A stretch of 64,000 bases of DNA from Jaltomata sinuosa (lineage: Eukaryota; Streptophyta; Magnoliopsida; Solanales; Solanaceae). Below are positions 11,260-24,310 of this stretch, one piece after another. Position numbers and translations under genes: made by a program. The notes beneath the pieces were generated by a model. The model saw nothing but the letters and a program-made list of their open reading frames with translations, was not told where the DNA came from and searched no databases. How positions within the stretch are numbered: position 1 is the first letter of the stretch; the number at the start of each line of letters is the position of its first letter. The DNA is taken from positions 124,001 through 188,000 of the forward strand of contig QJPP01000457.1 in assembly GCA_003996215.1 (NCBI GenBank), read 5' to 3'.

Positions 11260-11277
11260 TGGTATCAGGGCTCTAGG
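11260..11277 (+). other. Primer binding site of element A
   Basis: TGGTATCAGGGCTCTAGG starts three bases after the LTR end. It matches the initiator Met tRNA primer site except for a G in place of A at position 10. It confirms plus orientation and the LTR boundary at 11256. Confidence 0.8.
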
Positions 11278-11463
11278 TTCATCGGTGTCGTGCTACAGAG
11301 GCAAGTGTCTAAGTAGAGACTCGCAGATCGGTACGATGATGTCCGTATCCTATCTACGGGAGGCTACAAGGCATTGTTAGGAAAAGTTTCATCTTCGTGG
11401 CTCCTTATCGTGCGTTCCTGGCTCTATTGACTTCTAAAACTTTGGTTGTTCATTCATTCTCAG

Positions 11464-12470
11464 ATGCCTAAGATGAGTTCGACAGTGGTTGGTGTCGAGG
11501 CTTCTGTGCCTGTTGCTTCAGCGCCAGAACTTCAGGGTGAGAGTTTACCACCTCAGATAGGGGGTGTAAGGCCAGCCCAGCCTTTGATTGGACTTATAGC
11601 GACCCTAGTTCTTTGGGACACCATGGCTAGGACTTTGAGTCCTCCGGTGAGTGTTTTAGTACCTTGTTCTGCGAGTGGTGCTTCAGTTAGGGTTGAGCTT
11701 CCAGTTCTTCAGCAAGGTTGTCTGTCAGTATTGGAGTACGAGGCAAGGTTTCATGACATGGTTAGGCGTACTGCTAGGTTTGTACCTTTGGAGTTTGATA
11801 GGGTTCAGAGTTTTGTTGGAGGTTTGATTTCACCACTCTGTTTGGCGACCGAGCACTTGGTTACAGTTGGGACGACTTTCCTTTAGGTAGTGGACCATGC
11901 TTGGTCTGTTGAGGGTTTATGTCGTGAGGCTTACAGAGGTAGTGCTAAGAGACATCATCACCAGGACAGTTCTTGAGGTTCTCAGACTCGAGCTAGGGGA
12001 TTCTCCACCAGAGAAAGTTTCCACTGCTTCTTATCTACCATGTTGGTTTCAATTGCTCCACGAGTTCCAGCGAGTGGTTGTGTAAGGCATGTTGAGCAGA
12101 GCAGGCAGGTTTTGGATTATATCCTTCGAGGTTTGCCTTCAGAATGTGTAGGCCGTGGTAGCCGGCCAGGTTCAATCAGATCTTTTCATCGGGCTTCATC
12201 TGGTAGAGGCTGGTTTTTGATGTGGTGAGCGTGGGAACTTTACTAGGAATTGCCCCATAATTGTTTATCCTAGTCAGCCTGGTTGGTATGATTATGGAGA
12301 GATTGGTCACCTTTATAGATCTTGTCCCCGATGAGGTTCGGTTGGGCCTTCAGTTTTGATCACTCAGTCTAGAGTTAGACCCCCTCAGTCCGATGCTTCT
12401 CTTAGTAGGCCTGAGGTAGAGGTTCCTGATATTGTTGCTCCAGCTAAGGCTTTCGCTACCTTCGGCTTGT
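11464..12470 (+). pseudogene. Gag relic of element A
   Basis: The ATG at 11464 (MPKMSS) is chosen because B has the matching start MPKMST. One frame runs 255 codons to 12228 with only two internal stops, TAG at 11884 and TGA at 11974. Recognisable Gag features are LSVLEYEARFHDMVRRTARF and FVGGLISPLCLATEHLV. Beyond 12228, at 12284-12330, WYDYGEIGHLYRSCP looks like a zinc knuckle that has lost its first two cysteines. The usual N-terminal Gag core (PPxFxG) is missing, so the protein is short. The TAG is also present in B, whereas B has CGA where A has TGA, so the first stop is ancestral and the second private. No pol follows. Confidence 0.7.
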
Positions 12471-15234
12471 AATAGTCCCGCTCGCATTGCGATTCTTTCC
12501 TTTCTATCATTTATTTGCTTATATGCTTACCTACTACTTTTTTAGTTATTTGGCTACCTGAATTGTAGTATCGATGTGTTATTTTATTGGTAGTTTATTC
12601 TTTAGTAGTGGATGGGGGTGAGTTATCCTTATGAGATGTTTTACCTGGAGTGTATCCTGTGAGTAGGTTTTGTAGAGCTCGCTTCCTGTTGTCATGGTTC
12701 TAGGCTTGCTTTGGGTCTTCCTTTCTAGCGGTCCTAGATGGTTGTTGCCTAGGCCGTTATCTAGCGTGGCTAGAGGTTCCTGCATTGGTTCGATGTGTTA
12801 CCAGTAGTTGTGCCGGAGTAGAGATTTTGCCTTAGCTGGGGAGATTTCGGTTATGCTAGTGTGCATAGATCGGTTTGGCCTCTCGAGTGTTTAGAGTTGA
12901 ACCTCTTTGTTGATTAGTGTAGGAGGTTGGCAGGTATGTGGATTGTTCCCATAGTCTCCTCCAGTTCCTTATCTGTTGGGTGTTTTGTTGTATCCCAATT
13001 CCAATTGGAACGAATCTTAATCGTAGTTCTCAGGATGAGCTCTTGATGTTGGCATTGTGTTTGGGTTTTGACTTTAGCACTTCTGACTAAGTGTTGACTA
13101 TAACCTCATGGTTGGGTTGCATTCATAGCATATTGGGTGAGTCGGGCATCCGAATCGTTCTTCTCCTGCCTTGTTAAGTTCTGACAATGTAAGTTTTGGT
13201 AGCTAAGGGGAATGGCTCTGGGTTCTTACTTGAGAAAGAAATTGTGAGGTTCAGTACATGTTATGGAAGGATTTTTGTTTTGTTGAAAAAGAACAGAGAT
13301 GACTCCTTGTTTGTGTTTATGTGTCCTAGTAGTTGACTGAGGTGGCGATGAAGGTTTGCTTGGGAATTGTGTGTTGGTGATTTAATTCAGCCGTCTACAC
13401 ATTGCAGTGGGTTTTCGATCGATTGGTTTGTGTTTTGGTAGCAGCGGCGGTGTTGGAAACTTGCGTATTCAAGCCTAGTTGGCTTGGGTTCTTAAAGGTT
13501 CATTGGCAGCATACGAGTTCGACCAAGGCTTTGGTTGGTAGTTTTGAAAGTTGGGGTTCAGAATTATGGCTTGACAAGTTTCATCGGATGGTTCGTGGCA
13601 GTTTCTATTTGGTTGCAGCATCCTAGTGCCGGGAGGCAATGGGTGCGGTCAACTTAGCTTTCTTACCTCAGTTCGGGATGCGGCTATTGGCCTTGGACAC
13701 CTAGTCCTTGGCTAACCTCTGTATTAGGCAGGATATTTCTAATGTCAGCGGTGCTCTTTATGGTAAGAAGTTTCTTCTTTCTTGCTTGGACAGATGCAGT
13801 GGTGTAAGTTCCAAAACTAGCGGTGATGTATTGTACTTGGTCAGGTTGTACGGGTTGAGACTATTGAGCCTATCCTTGGGTTCTAATGATGCTTTAAGGT
13901 TTATGGTCACCTTCGTTTGCCGAGAATTTGAAAGCTTGTTTAGTTGATTCTTCTGGAGTCATTGTTTATGTGGAGTTCCAGTGTTGGTTAGGCACGGCCA
14001 GTATGGGGTAGCAGTTCGGTATGTTATATACTTCGAAATGGTTGGTTGTGTGCAGATCTGATAAAGAGGTTGATTCAAGCCAAAGGAATGAGTTGGAGGT
14101 ATATGCAAAGATTTCTATGGCTAGATGGTAACTTTGAACTCCAGTAACCTTTTCCTTAGCCTTCGGGGTGTTCAGACTTGGTACTCATGGCATGGTGGAC
14201 TTCTTCTCGAGGTGAGCTTGGTAAGACGACTTCAGCTCCGAATGGTGTTCGAGTATTCAGAGTTGCAGTGGTATTCTCAGAGTTTGGAGCTTAGCCGGTG
14301 ATTTTGAGCTTCGTGGTAGGCTTACCACACTCCTTGCAGAGATTGGTTTTGGGTTTTGTCTATTGGGAAGGTTGCCCTGGTTCATTCACTTCCAGTTGAC
14401 TCAGACTTGGCATGATGCAACGGTTGGGTTTGTTCTACAGTTTAGAAGTTTCTCCGTCAACACAAGGTATCTATACATGACTCTCCTAACCTTGGTGTGT
14501 GGATGTCAGGCGGATTCAAATGGGTTGATCAGTTGGGTTCAGTTAGCAAGTTTGGTGTTGGCAAGAGTGTTCTTCCGTTGCTTGATGGTCAATCGGGTCA
14601 GGTAACTCTAGTTTTCGAGGACCTACTTTGGGTTGTTATCTTGGATGGCAAAAGTTAGTAGACTTTAGCTTGACTTTGGTAGAACTTGAGTATAAAGGGT
14701 GACTTTGTTCGTGGTAGAGTATAAGCGAAAGCTGTGTATTTTTGGTGTTTCAGTCGGTGTTTCGATGGTGGTTGAGTGTTTGACTTGTATGCAACCTCTG
14801 GTTATGGTGTGAAAGGTTTTTGTTCAGGATAAAAGAGATTTGTGGATCAGCGGGTTCATAAGTTGGAGTTTTGGGTTGATGGCTATTCTGGTAAATTTGG
14901 TTGTGGTTTTGAAGATTCGAGCTTTGTGTGTGTATAGCCTTGCTTCTCTAGTTTCGGTGTTGTGTCGGTGCTTTCTAGTTGAGAATCTCGAGGTTCAGTT
15001 TCTGTTGGCAAACCCTTTGAGTTTTGGAGGTTGAGTTGGGAATCTAGCTTGGCTAGTAAGGAGTTTAGGCTTGATTGCCTTCGTTGGTTCTGTTCTGTTG
15101 GGTGTCGTCCGGCCGAGGAGGCTACCCGGGTTGTCCGAGAGAGTAGTGCATGTTGTGTTCCGCTGTTCTTTTAATCTTTAGTCTATCCTTCCTTCCTGAC
15201 TTTCAAGGACGAAAGTCTTTTTAGTAGTGGATGA
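12471..15234 (+). other. Internal region of element A without recognisable coding
   Basis: 2.8 kb, rich in G and T on the plus strand, with only short frames (up to about 80 codons) and none of the pol signatures (FIDD, RNase H, HHCC, SDRGTQF). It is homologous, inverted, to 32941-35740 in B, so it is a stable part of the family. The word TTTAGTAGTGGATG occurs at 12601 and again just before the 3' LTR (15221-15234), where it would sit at the polypurine-tract position. Confidence 0.6.
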
Positions 15235-18200
15235 TGTAATGACCCTTTTGGTCATTTACGCATTTTCGCCTTTCTTGTACCGTAGAGCTTGCCTGTAGCG
15301 GCCCTAAGTCATTTATGGTTTGCTGGGATGGGTAGTTCGGTGCTCGGGCCGTTTGTTTGGTATTTTGTCCATTCCTTATTTTAGAGCTTTTAACTTTGGA
15401 AATCATTGACTTCAGTCAACATTCTTGGTGAACGTGCTCAGAATCAAATTCCGACAGTTCTGTTAGCTACGGAGCATTGACTTTAGTCTAGTAGGACCTT
15501 TGGTCGGGATCCGAGAGCTTTTCAGCTTGAAATTCTCTCTCGTTCTGTGTTTTCAGGTCAGTTGGGCTTGCTTGGTTGACTTTGGTCAACATTTGAAGAA
15601 GACAACCTCGGATGGAAATTTTGTCAGCGTTGTTAGCTCTGAAACGTCGAGTTTAGGCTAGAGGGACCATTGGTTCGGGTCCCTAGGCTTCCAGACTTGA
15701 TTTCGGCCATTGGGTTCCGTTTTGAAAATTGTTGTCCTAAAGGTAGATTTTTGGGCGTGGGGCCCACTTTTTTACTAAATTGACCTCCGATGGGATTTTC
15801 ATCAATTTCATTGGATCCAAAATGCCATTTCTAGTTGAATAGCTCTGGTCATTTTTGTTCGCGGGACCCCGGATGCATTCCCGGGGACCCAAAAAGCCAA
15901 ATCCATGCCATGGCATGTTGCTGAAGCTGGTAGCTGCTGGTATGGCGCCGTGGCGCCAGGGCCAGCGCCCCTGCGCTGCCACCTGCCTCAGCCTGCCAGC
16001 GCCTGTGCGCCTGTGCGCCTGCGCCCGACTGGGCGCCGTGGCACCAGCGTGCCTGCGCCTGGCCTGGCCGCACCTGTGCCTAGGCTGGCAGCTTATAAGC
16101 TGCCCAACTCATTTTCTCTCCCTCATTTCTCTTAAACTCAAATACGGATTCCTCCATTTTCAAGCTACCAAGACCTCCAATATAACCCTTGTTCATTCCC
16201 AATTCTTGGAGGAGCAATTTCTACTGTTCTGGGCACTTTCTTGGCCTTCAAAATCGGGTAAGTCCCTTGTTAATTTCCCTTTTTTCCCCATTGATTTTCC
16301 TTCGATAATTTCTTGGATAGTAGGTTGTTTTAGCCTCCCTTTGTTGTCCGATTCTGCTCACCTTTTGGGCATGTGCTTCGGGAATTATAGGGAACACGTG
16401 GGTATTTTTCATTTTCGGTTTTGGGTTGCGGGACCCACGGGCCCGTTTGTGACCTGGATTTTGACCCGGTTATGTTTATAGCATTATGGGTATCGTTGGT
16501 TTTATTTTAATGCCTAGATTACTGTTTGGATATTGGAGCTTCATAGAGCAGTTCGAGCCAGGATGACACCGTCCCCGCAACTATTCATCGGACGACAGGT
16601 AGGTTATGGTTTTCCTCTACTTAGACTCTGCGTATATAGGCTATAACTGCATTAATTAACATCCTTGGGTGGGTTGTTATAGGTTGGTACCCCAGACCTT
16701 GTCCGCCTTGTTTGTCCGTTTATTTCATGCGTTGTTTGTAGTATTCGCGTAGTATGGTATATTACCCTTTCGGTCCTGTGTGGCCTTGCATTGACTTTGA
16801 AACATAGATGGTGGGTTCTTTGGGGAATGTCCGCGAGTCCTGGACATAGAGATTATCCTTTTAGGCTGGTTATGTCTGCTGAGTAACTGTTGGGCCTATG
16901 CAGGGCTGATAGGAGTTGTTGTGAGCTGTTGGGCTAATTTTATATTTGTGTGCGAGCATATCATCCATGAAAAAGGTTTTTCCCTGCATGTTTTACTACA
17001 GTATTGGCAGCGAGCCACTACAGACGGTTTTCCTAAACTTGTATGGCCCCGGGGGCCCATTTTTGGTACGGTTGATGATAGAAAAGGAGATTTTGGATGA
17101 TTTCGCATTGATTTTATTACTGGTACTAGTCTCTGCCGTGCAGAGCACCATACTTGATTTTTTTACAGATACTAGTCTTTGTCGGGCAGAGCACTAGACT
17201 TGATTTACTATAGTTTTAGACCCGGCCACACTCTGGGCACCCTTAGAGAGGGTTACTAAGACTTTGATTACTGATTTAGACCCGAGTATTACTTCGGGCA
17301 CCCTTTGAGAGGGTCTTTTGAGATTACTACTACTGTTTTAGACCCAGTTTGATTTCGGGCATGTACTTTGAGGTTCTGATTCTCTAAGATTTCGTGGTTG
17401 TTACTGTATGTGGTCATGGACCTCCATGGGCCCTGCCATTCCAGGACCTGGAAAAAGGGCCGAGTATGCCGAAGGAGGGGTATACGGTGTAGGATGAGGT
17501 ATAGCGGGCACGACCCACCATGGGTTCTCCTGTCGGTGCACCGGGCATGCCGGGGGAGGTGCATACAGAGTTACGATTACCGGTTCCATCATATCATCAT
17601 CATGCATATTTCACTCGCATTCCACCCTTGTTTGCTATGTGTTCAGTGTACGCTTCGATTGTATGGGCGGCCAGAGGGTTTGTTTTCACTTGATTGCGTT
17701 CCTCGGTTGTATGGGAAGCTGTTGGAACTGTAGGTAGATTATATTTACTCCCGTCTTTATTTAAAGTTCATATTGTCTTTCGATTATTGAAGGATTAGTG
17801 ATGGTTAACCTGTTGAGGCTTCGGTTAAGGATTTTCTGATTATTGAGAGGGCTAGGGAGTCCTATCTTATTGAGGCACTTTTGTGTGGCCTTCTAAGCAG
17901 AGTGTGAGACTCTGGTTCTATCCTTGTCGGGAGTTGAGCAGTATCTCTCGGTTATTGTGGTTTAGTTATTCCATCCTAGGGTTGTACTTGTGAGGTGAAT
18001 TCCGGGTTATGCTATCATGTGATTGGATTGGTGTTATGATTTTCTTATACTTGTTGATTCCATTTTTGAGTATGTTAGACTTCCTTGCGTCTTTTCCCTT
18101 ACTTGAGGTTACCGGTATACCGCCATTTTCTCAACTCTCTCTCTCTCTCTCTCTTTGCTTACTTGTATTGTTGTGCAAGGACCCCAGATGCGTTCTCCTT

Positions 18201-18851
18201 TCCTTCACCTGTGATTTTGTGTGATGGTATCCTCTGTGCTAGCATGTTTGCTTGTAGCTTTTGGTTGCCTATTCTCTGTGCTAGCTCCTTGTGCTTCCTT
18301 TATTGCTTCAGTGACTGCTTTCTTGCTATTTGTTACTTACTGTTTTTATATCTTATATGCGCTCAGTCGACCGATGATACCTACTGAGTACTTGTTATTT
18401 TGGTGTTCATACTACACTTTTGCACTTTCTGTGCAGATACTAGTTGAGCTTTCTCCGTTTATCGCGTTGCAGACTAGTGCAGATTGTGGATATTCGAGAC
18501 TAGGGTGAGCGCCTGATGGTCGCGGCTTGACTGTATCGCATCTTTTGGCACTGTTACTCCTTGTACTTCGGAGACAAATTGTATTGTATTTTGTTACTTC
18601 TAGCACTTGTACTCTATTAGAAGCTTCTGTACTATCGATACTAAGTGTTGGAGTTGGTGTAGCTTCCTTTATGTATTATTCAAGTTTTGCTTCCGCTTTG
18701 CCTACCCTTACATTCTGCTTCCGCTTATTTCTGCTTGTTGGTGTGTTTTGGTTAGGTAGTAGTCCATTACTAACCGTTCTGGGTTACGAGAATTGGTTCG
18801 CCTACTGGGGGTAGTAGGTGCCATCATAACCTGAGAAATTGGATCGTAACA
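15235..18851 (+). repeat. 3' LTR of element A
   Basis: Same start (TGTAATGACCCTTTTGG) and body as the 5' LTR, ending GGATCGTAACA. It includes the GC-rich block at about 15930-16085, the palindrome CAGCTTATAAGCTG at 16089-16102, and a short CT run near 18136. The 208-codon open frame at 15855-16481 lies entirely in LTR sequence and is not a credible gene. Confidence 0.92.
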
Positions 18852-18856
18852 AGTTT

Positions 18857-20428
18857 TTTATCGATAAAAGTATCTGATATCTATATTAATGAAAAGTAAA
18901 AAATACATGATGAAATTATTGAAATTCGTATGTCGGTCCGAACAACAACCTTATAAACATTTTGTGTGCTTGTAATATATATCATGTGAAAAATATTTTT
19001 AAAATTGGCCCAAAAAAAAGCACTAGTACTATGGGCATACAGATTACTATTTTCATTGGACCGCTTTATTTATCACATTTTTTACTTGCACGCCTCTTAT
19101 GTTTTTTATTTGCACGCTCCTTAAAAAATTAAATATTTTGATTATCATATATATCCTTATTTAGTATCTTTAATTATTTAAAATATTAAACTCTCTTCAA
19201 TAATTTCTCTTTTTAATCTCTCTTCAAATAATAAAAAAGAGAGTTAATCCAAGAGAAAAAACACATATATACAATATTAAAATGATTATTACAAGTCATA
19301 CCAATGCTTGTTATTTTGCAATACATACCAATAGATTTTAAATACAGCCTAACAAAATTGTAAAAAGGAGTAAAATATTTTAATATATTTGAAAATATCA
19401 TCTCTAAAAAAAATTGGCAGTTAAAAAAGGATATCAATCATCTCTCATATCTCTCTAACAATCGTTTTTTCTTTTTCTACTCTTTCATAATTCAAGCAGA
19501 TTTACTCCCAAAGTTATTCAGATTATTAAAACGTCCAGAAATTCTTCTTCAACAAAATTCTTCTTCTTCGTCCAGAAATTCTTCTTCGATAAATCGTGAT
19601 TCACTCCCAATATTACCCATATTATTGTTCTTAAATCATTCCCACCTATTCTATACACATTGCATACACAAAATCATCTAATTTGATATAAAATTGATAT
19701 TCAATTTGGTACAAAATTGATATAAAAATTAGTATAAAATTGATATTTAATTTGGTATGAAATTGGTATTCAAGTTATGCTATTATAGCCTATACAAGAA
19801 TCATTATGCAACCAGATTCTATACACATTACATACACAAAATTATTCCCACCTATTCTACACATTACATACGCAAAATCATTCAATTTGTTATACAAGTT
19901 GGTATTCAAATTGATTAAAAATTTGGTATTCATAAAGTAAAGAATGATTATTCTATTAACAAACATCATATGTTTAGCATAAGTTTTCATATCATAAAGA
20001 CAAAAATACATAAATACCTTTTCAAAAATTAAACTTGTTATTGAAAAAGATGTATATTTGGAGAATGATTTCATTTTAAAAAATTAAAATATATTTTAGG
20101 AGAGAGAATGAATATAAAAGGTGTATATTTGAGAAATGAATATGTTTTAGGAGAGAGAATGACAGATTAGGAGGAAAAATATATTTAGTTGGTTAATGAA
20201 TCCCTAGATTTAAGCCTACAAAACGAAAATAAATAACCTTTTACAAAAAAATAATTAATTACTAATAAATTTTAAAAATATTAAATCTAGTAGGTCTTGT
20301 AATTATTTACTTAGTTTTGTAAATATTAAAAAATAAATTTATTTAGTGTAATAAGGAGTCTTAAATTTTTATAGGGTGTGACTTTCTCTTAATTAATCTA
20401 ATCAATCACAGTATTGGAGTTAACCTAA
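18857..20428. other. AT-rich spacer, no gene seen
   Basis: Nothing codes here. Minor features are the palindrome TTTTATCGATAAAA near 18857, duplicated words GTCCAGAAATTCTTCTTC (19533 and 19571), a partly duplicated block built on CATTACATACACAAAAT and AATTTGGTATTCAA (about 19640-19930), and two copies of TTTTAGGAGAGAGAATGA near 20094 and 20147. It may be an eroded repeat. Confidence 0.6.
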
Positions 20429-20730
20429 GGGGTCATGATTTGGTAGCTAGTAAAGAGGCACTCTATTCGTGTATTAATTTATGTATAAGTTATATAATGC
20501 TTAGTAGTTAGTTAGAAAGTAAGTTATTTATACATAAAATTAAAATGACCTTTGGTTTGCAATTTAGAAACCTGCATAACTAATACATGTATAAATTATG
20601 AGAAAATTTTGTTTATTATCTTATGTGGGGTAGAAGATGAAATAATTAATACCCGCATAACTAATACTCATATAATTAATACATGCATTACTAATAAAAA
20701 CATAATTCTAAACGGCTAACAAACGACCCC
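20429..20730. mobile_element. Tourist-like (PIF/Harbinger) MITE
   Basis: A 302-bp AT-rich element starts GGGGTCATGATTTGGTAG and ends CTAACAAACGACCCC, imperfect inverted repeats of each other. It is flanked by TAA on both sides (20426-20428 and 20731-20733), the 3-bp duplication of PIF/Harbinger elements. No coding frame. Confidence 0.7.
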
Positions 20731-20733
20731 TAA

Positions 20734-21600
20734 GTGTATGTGTTTTTCAGTTAAATTTTCTATGTAAATTAGTCAATATTTATCACTTTCAAGAATAATT
20801 ATTTTTAAGAGCAAAATAGAAAGAATATATTAAATTATATCTTGATTTTCTAAAGTAACAACTATTCTATTTTGATTTATTTTTTTTGAATATAGACTAC
20901 GTAAATTGGTGGGAGGGAGTATAAGGTTTCTTAAAATAGTACTACGTTTTTATTATTTCCCCCCTTAAAGTACATTTGCGTTTTGAAGATGGCAGAGGAG
21001 AGGGGTCCGCAAGAGATGTTTATAGTTGGAGGTTTAAGTGGAATTTAAGGAATGATAAATTGAGGAGATTGTCCTGCAAAATCTGAGGCGCACCTACCGG
21101 ATCTTACACATTTACTACTCTCATTTCCTTCTTTATTTATTACACTCACCTTTTCCTTCTCCCTTCTCCAACTACCTTTCTTCCTTTCACTTTCACTTTC
21201 ACCTTCACAACAACCATCCCACCCCCCTCTTGATAACTCCTTTTGTCCCTCTCTGTCCCCAACCAATTTCTTTTTTATGTCTCCGAGCAACAATTTATTT
21301 AGGCAATTTCAAAAAGTATCAACTATGAAATAATTGGAATTTGAACTTGTCATTTAAAATAATTTTTTAATCTCACTTTTCACTACACTAAAATATTCCC
21401 CTATATCAAGGGATTCAACCATTTATATATTAAAATAAATTTATGAGTTAAATTTACCTTTCCAATTTTAAAAATAATTCATATTTACCCCCCCCCCCCA
21501 CATTATACTTAATAATTTATATTTAACCCCCCATTATACTTTTTGAAAAAAATTATCATTGTTATTAGCCTTTTTGTTCAAATATATGACCTTATATGAC
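20734..21600. other. AT-rich spacer, no gene seen
   Basis: No supported coding. There is a CT-rich stretch at 21120-21250, a C homopolymer of nine or so near 21490, and repeated TTAAATTTACC-type words. The 82-codon minus frame at 21045-21293 is low-complexity and rejected. Confidence 0.6.
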
Positions 21601-21672
21601 CAACCGAGAATTAAATGGAGTGGTTTGACCCTTTCCCTTTCTCGAGAGATGGGGGAGAAGTTGATCAGTATG
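21601..21672 (+). pseudogene. RTE-type LINE, segment 1 of 3
   Basis: Twenty-four codons open with QPRIKWSGLTLSL and end GEKLISM, matching the linker between endonuclease and reverse transcriptase in plant RTE LINEs as I know it. The segment ends exactly at the duplication GTATG (21668-21672) that flanks element B. After removing B and one duplication the same frame continues at 40287. The upstream part of the LINE is either truncated or too decayed to see. Confidence 0.7.
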
Positions 21673-23459
21673 TGTCACGATCCAATTTCTCAGGTCATGA
21701 TGGCACCTACAATCCCCCAGTAGGCGAATCAATTTTCGTAGTCCGGAACGGTTAGTAATGGGCTACTACCCAACCAATACGCACAATAAGCAGAAAAAAG
21801 CGGAAGCAGAATAAGATAAAGACAAGCGAAAGCAAATAACCCAAATATATAAACACAAGAAAACTACACCAACCCCAAGACTTGGTATCGATAGTACAGA
21901 AGCTTCTAATAGAATACAAGTACTAGAAGTAACAAAATAAGATATACAACTATCTACGAAAGTACAAAGAGTAATAGTACAAAAGATGAGATGCGGTCAA
22001 GCCCCGGTCGTCAGGCGCTCACCCTAGTCTCGAATATCCAAAGCTGCACGAGTCTCCACGCGATCAACGACGAAAGCTCACACTAATATCTGCACCAGAA
22101 AGATGCAGAAGTGTAGTATGAGCACCAATTGCAAAGCAATGGGTACCCAGTAGGCATCATCGGCCGGCTGAGCGCATATAAGATATAAAAACAGTAATAT
22201 AGCAGAATACAAGGAAGCAGTCACAGAAACAAAGAGGAAGCACAAGTAAACAAAGAGGAAGCACAAGGAAACTAACATGTATAGAAGACAACAAGAATAC
22301 AAATAGACTATGCTAGCCACAGAAGATATACATACACAGAAACACAGGTGAAAGAAAGAAGAACGCATCTGGAATCCTTTCAACAACAGTATATAAATGG
22401 AGAGAGTTTAAAGTGAAGGGCGATATACTGGTAACCTCAAGTAAAAAGGGGAAGAAGGGAAGCAAGCCAACATATTCAAGCTAGAAGCAATGTACGAACA
22501 GAATCATGCTAAAACTCAACTACAAGATAAGCATAAACAGGAAGCAGTCTCTCAGGTGCAACCCTAGGATGGAATAACTAAGCCACAAAGGACCGAGATC
22601 CACTAATCAAAATCCACGATAAGGAATAACATCTGATAACCCACAACGGCTTAGAAGGTCACATAAACAGTGCCTCACTAATATAGAACCTATTAGCCCT
22701 TCAATAATCAAAGTCCAAAAACTGGAGCCTCAACAGGCTAAAAACCACTAATCCAACCGAAACCGAAGGTCATAATAAGCTCTATGAGATGAAAAGAGTA
22801 ATATAATCTACCTACAGTCTCAACTGTCTCCCATACAACTGAGGAACGTAATCAAGTGAAAATAAACTCTCCAGCATCCCATACTATCGGAGCGTACACT
22901 GAGCACACAGTAAACATGGGTAAAATCTGAATGAAATATGCATGATGATGATGATATAACCAGGTGGGATGGTAGTGTCGTATGTTACCCCCTCCGGTAC
23001 CTAGAAGGCCCAATAGAGGCAGGATCCATGGAAGGCGCACCCGAGTACCTCTACTACACTATACCCCCTTCTTCTGGCACACTCGTTGGCCTGTAGCTAT
23101 TGGTCCAGGAACGACATAGTCCATGGAGGTCTACTCATAGACCATATACTAAAATCGTAAAATCTCAAAGAATCAGAACCTCGTAGTACGTGCTCAGACT
23201 CGAACCGGGTCTAAAATAGTAGTCACATACCAATAACCCTTATAAAGGGTTCCCAGAGTGTGTCCGAGTCTAAATCAGTAATCACATCTCAAAATTCCTA
23301 AACAGGGTGCCCGGCACGTATTCGGGTCTAAATACGTAAAAAATCATATCTAGTGCTACGGCCCAGTCGAGCCTAGTATCAGTAGGAAAACCAGTGGTGA
23401 AATCATCAAAATTTCCTCTTTACTCCAACACTACCAAAAAAAGGCTAAAAAGAGTCGGT

Positions 23460-23720
23460 CAAAAGGGACGCTGTCCGTCGCCGTTTTTGGCCAAAAGCGA
23501 CAGAAAAGCGACGAACTCACTTTCATGGGAAAGTGGCCAGTCGCTTTTCCAAAAACGACGGACAGCGTCTCTTTAAAAATGATGGACAACGACGCAAATT
23601 AAAAAGTGACGCCTTTTTTTTTCAAAAAAGCGAAGCTGTCCGTCGCTTTTCTGGATTTTTTAAAAAAAAATCAGAAAAGCGACGGACAAAAGAGACCATG
23701 TACGTCGCTTTTCTGTATTT
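23460..23720. repeat. CACTA left subterminal repeats
   Basis: Repeated variants of CTGTCCGTCGCTTTTC and its complement GAAAAGCGACGGACA occur in both orientations. Subterminal arrays of this kind in CACTA elements bind the TNPA-type protein. The matching right-end array lies at 29725-30140. Confidence 0.85.
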
Positions 23721-24310
23721 TTTCAGCTGCAAAAATCTACATTTTCAATATGCACCACCTGCTATTTACAAAACTAATACAAATACAACCCAAATCAGCA
23801 CTAATTGTTGCCACAACATCATAAAGCAACTACAACATCAACAAGAAACTATATATGAAGTAAAACATTCATTAAACACATAAAGAAATCACCCAAAGGA
23901 CCTACAATGTGTTTCAAAACTTAAAAGAAGTACAAAATTATAAATAAAGTGTCAAAAAGCTAATGCAAACTAAAAGAAAGTCAATCTAAGTGGTTCTTTG
24001 AGAGACTCGACAGTCTTGCACATATCTTTATCTTTCTCCATCCGTTGTGTCTCAGAATCTGCCAAGGCATAAGTTGTACGATCTGCCATCATCACCTGAT
24101 GACATATGTATGCAAATTTACATTAAAATATATAAAAAAATCATAAGTATAAAAGAAAACAATAATCATAAGTATTAAAGAAATTAAAATCATAATCATA
24201 AATATAAACAAATTTATATACTAGTCAATATTCTCCCAATCTTCATCCTCACTTATTTCATTTTCATCAGTATCCCATTCTTCCTCATCAGTTGTTTCAT
24301 ATTCATTGTC

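Larger units (their letters stand above)
7631..18851 (+). mobile_element. Element A: complete LTR element, gag-only (TR-GAG-like)
   Basis: The element starts TGTAATGACC and ends GATCGTAACA, flanked by a perfect 5-bp duplication AGTTT (7626-7630 and 18852-18856). The LTRs are 3626 and 3617 bp. The internal region of 3978 bp holds a primer binding site and a gag relic, but no reverse transcriptase, RNase H or integrase motif that I could find. Very large LTRs, a gag frame and absent pol fit the TR-GAG type of nonautonomous retrotransposon, mobilised by a partner element. Insertion B is a second, inverted member of this family. Confidence 0.85.

Noticed and set aside
12471..15234. A captured host gene inside element A
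   Set aside because: No frame beyond about 80 codons, no splice-like pattern I could defend, and the homologous part of B shows different frames. I could not support coding.
15855..16481. 208-codon open frame, plus strand
   Set aside because: It lies wholly in the 3' LTR of A. The equivalent stretch of the 5' LTR is open only in part (8448-8891) and the LTRs of B do not keep it. The sequence is GC-rich repeat followed by ordinary LTR, with no protein family likeness.
21045..21293. 82-codon charged minus frame
   Set aside because: Low-complexity product of a CT-rich stretch in spacer DNA.
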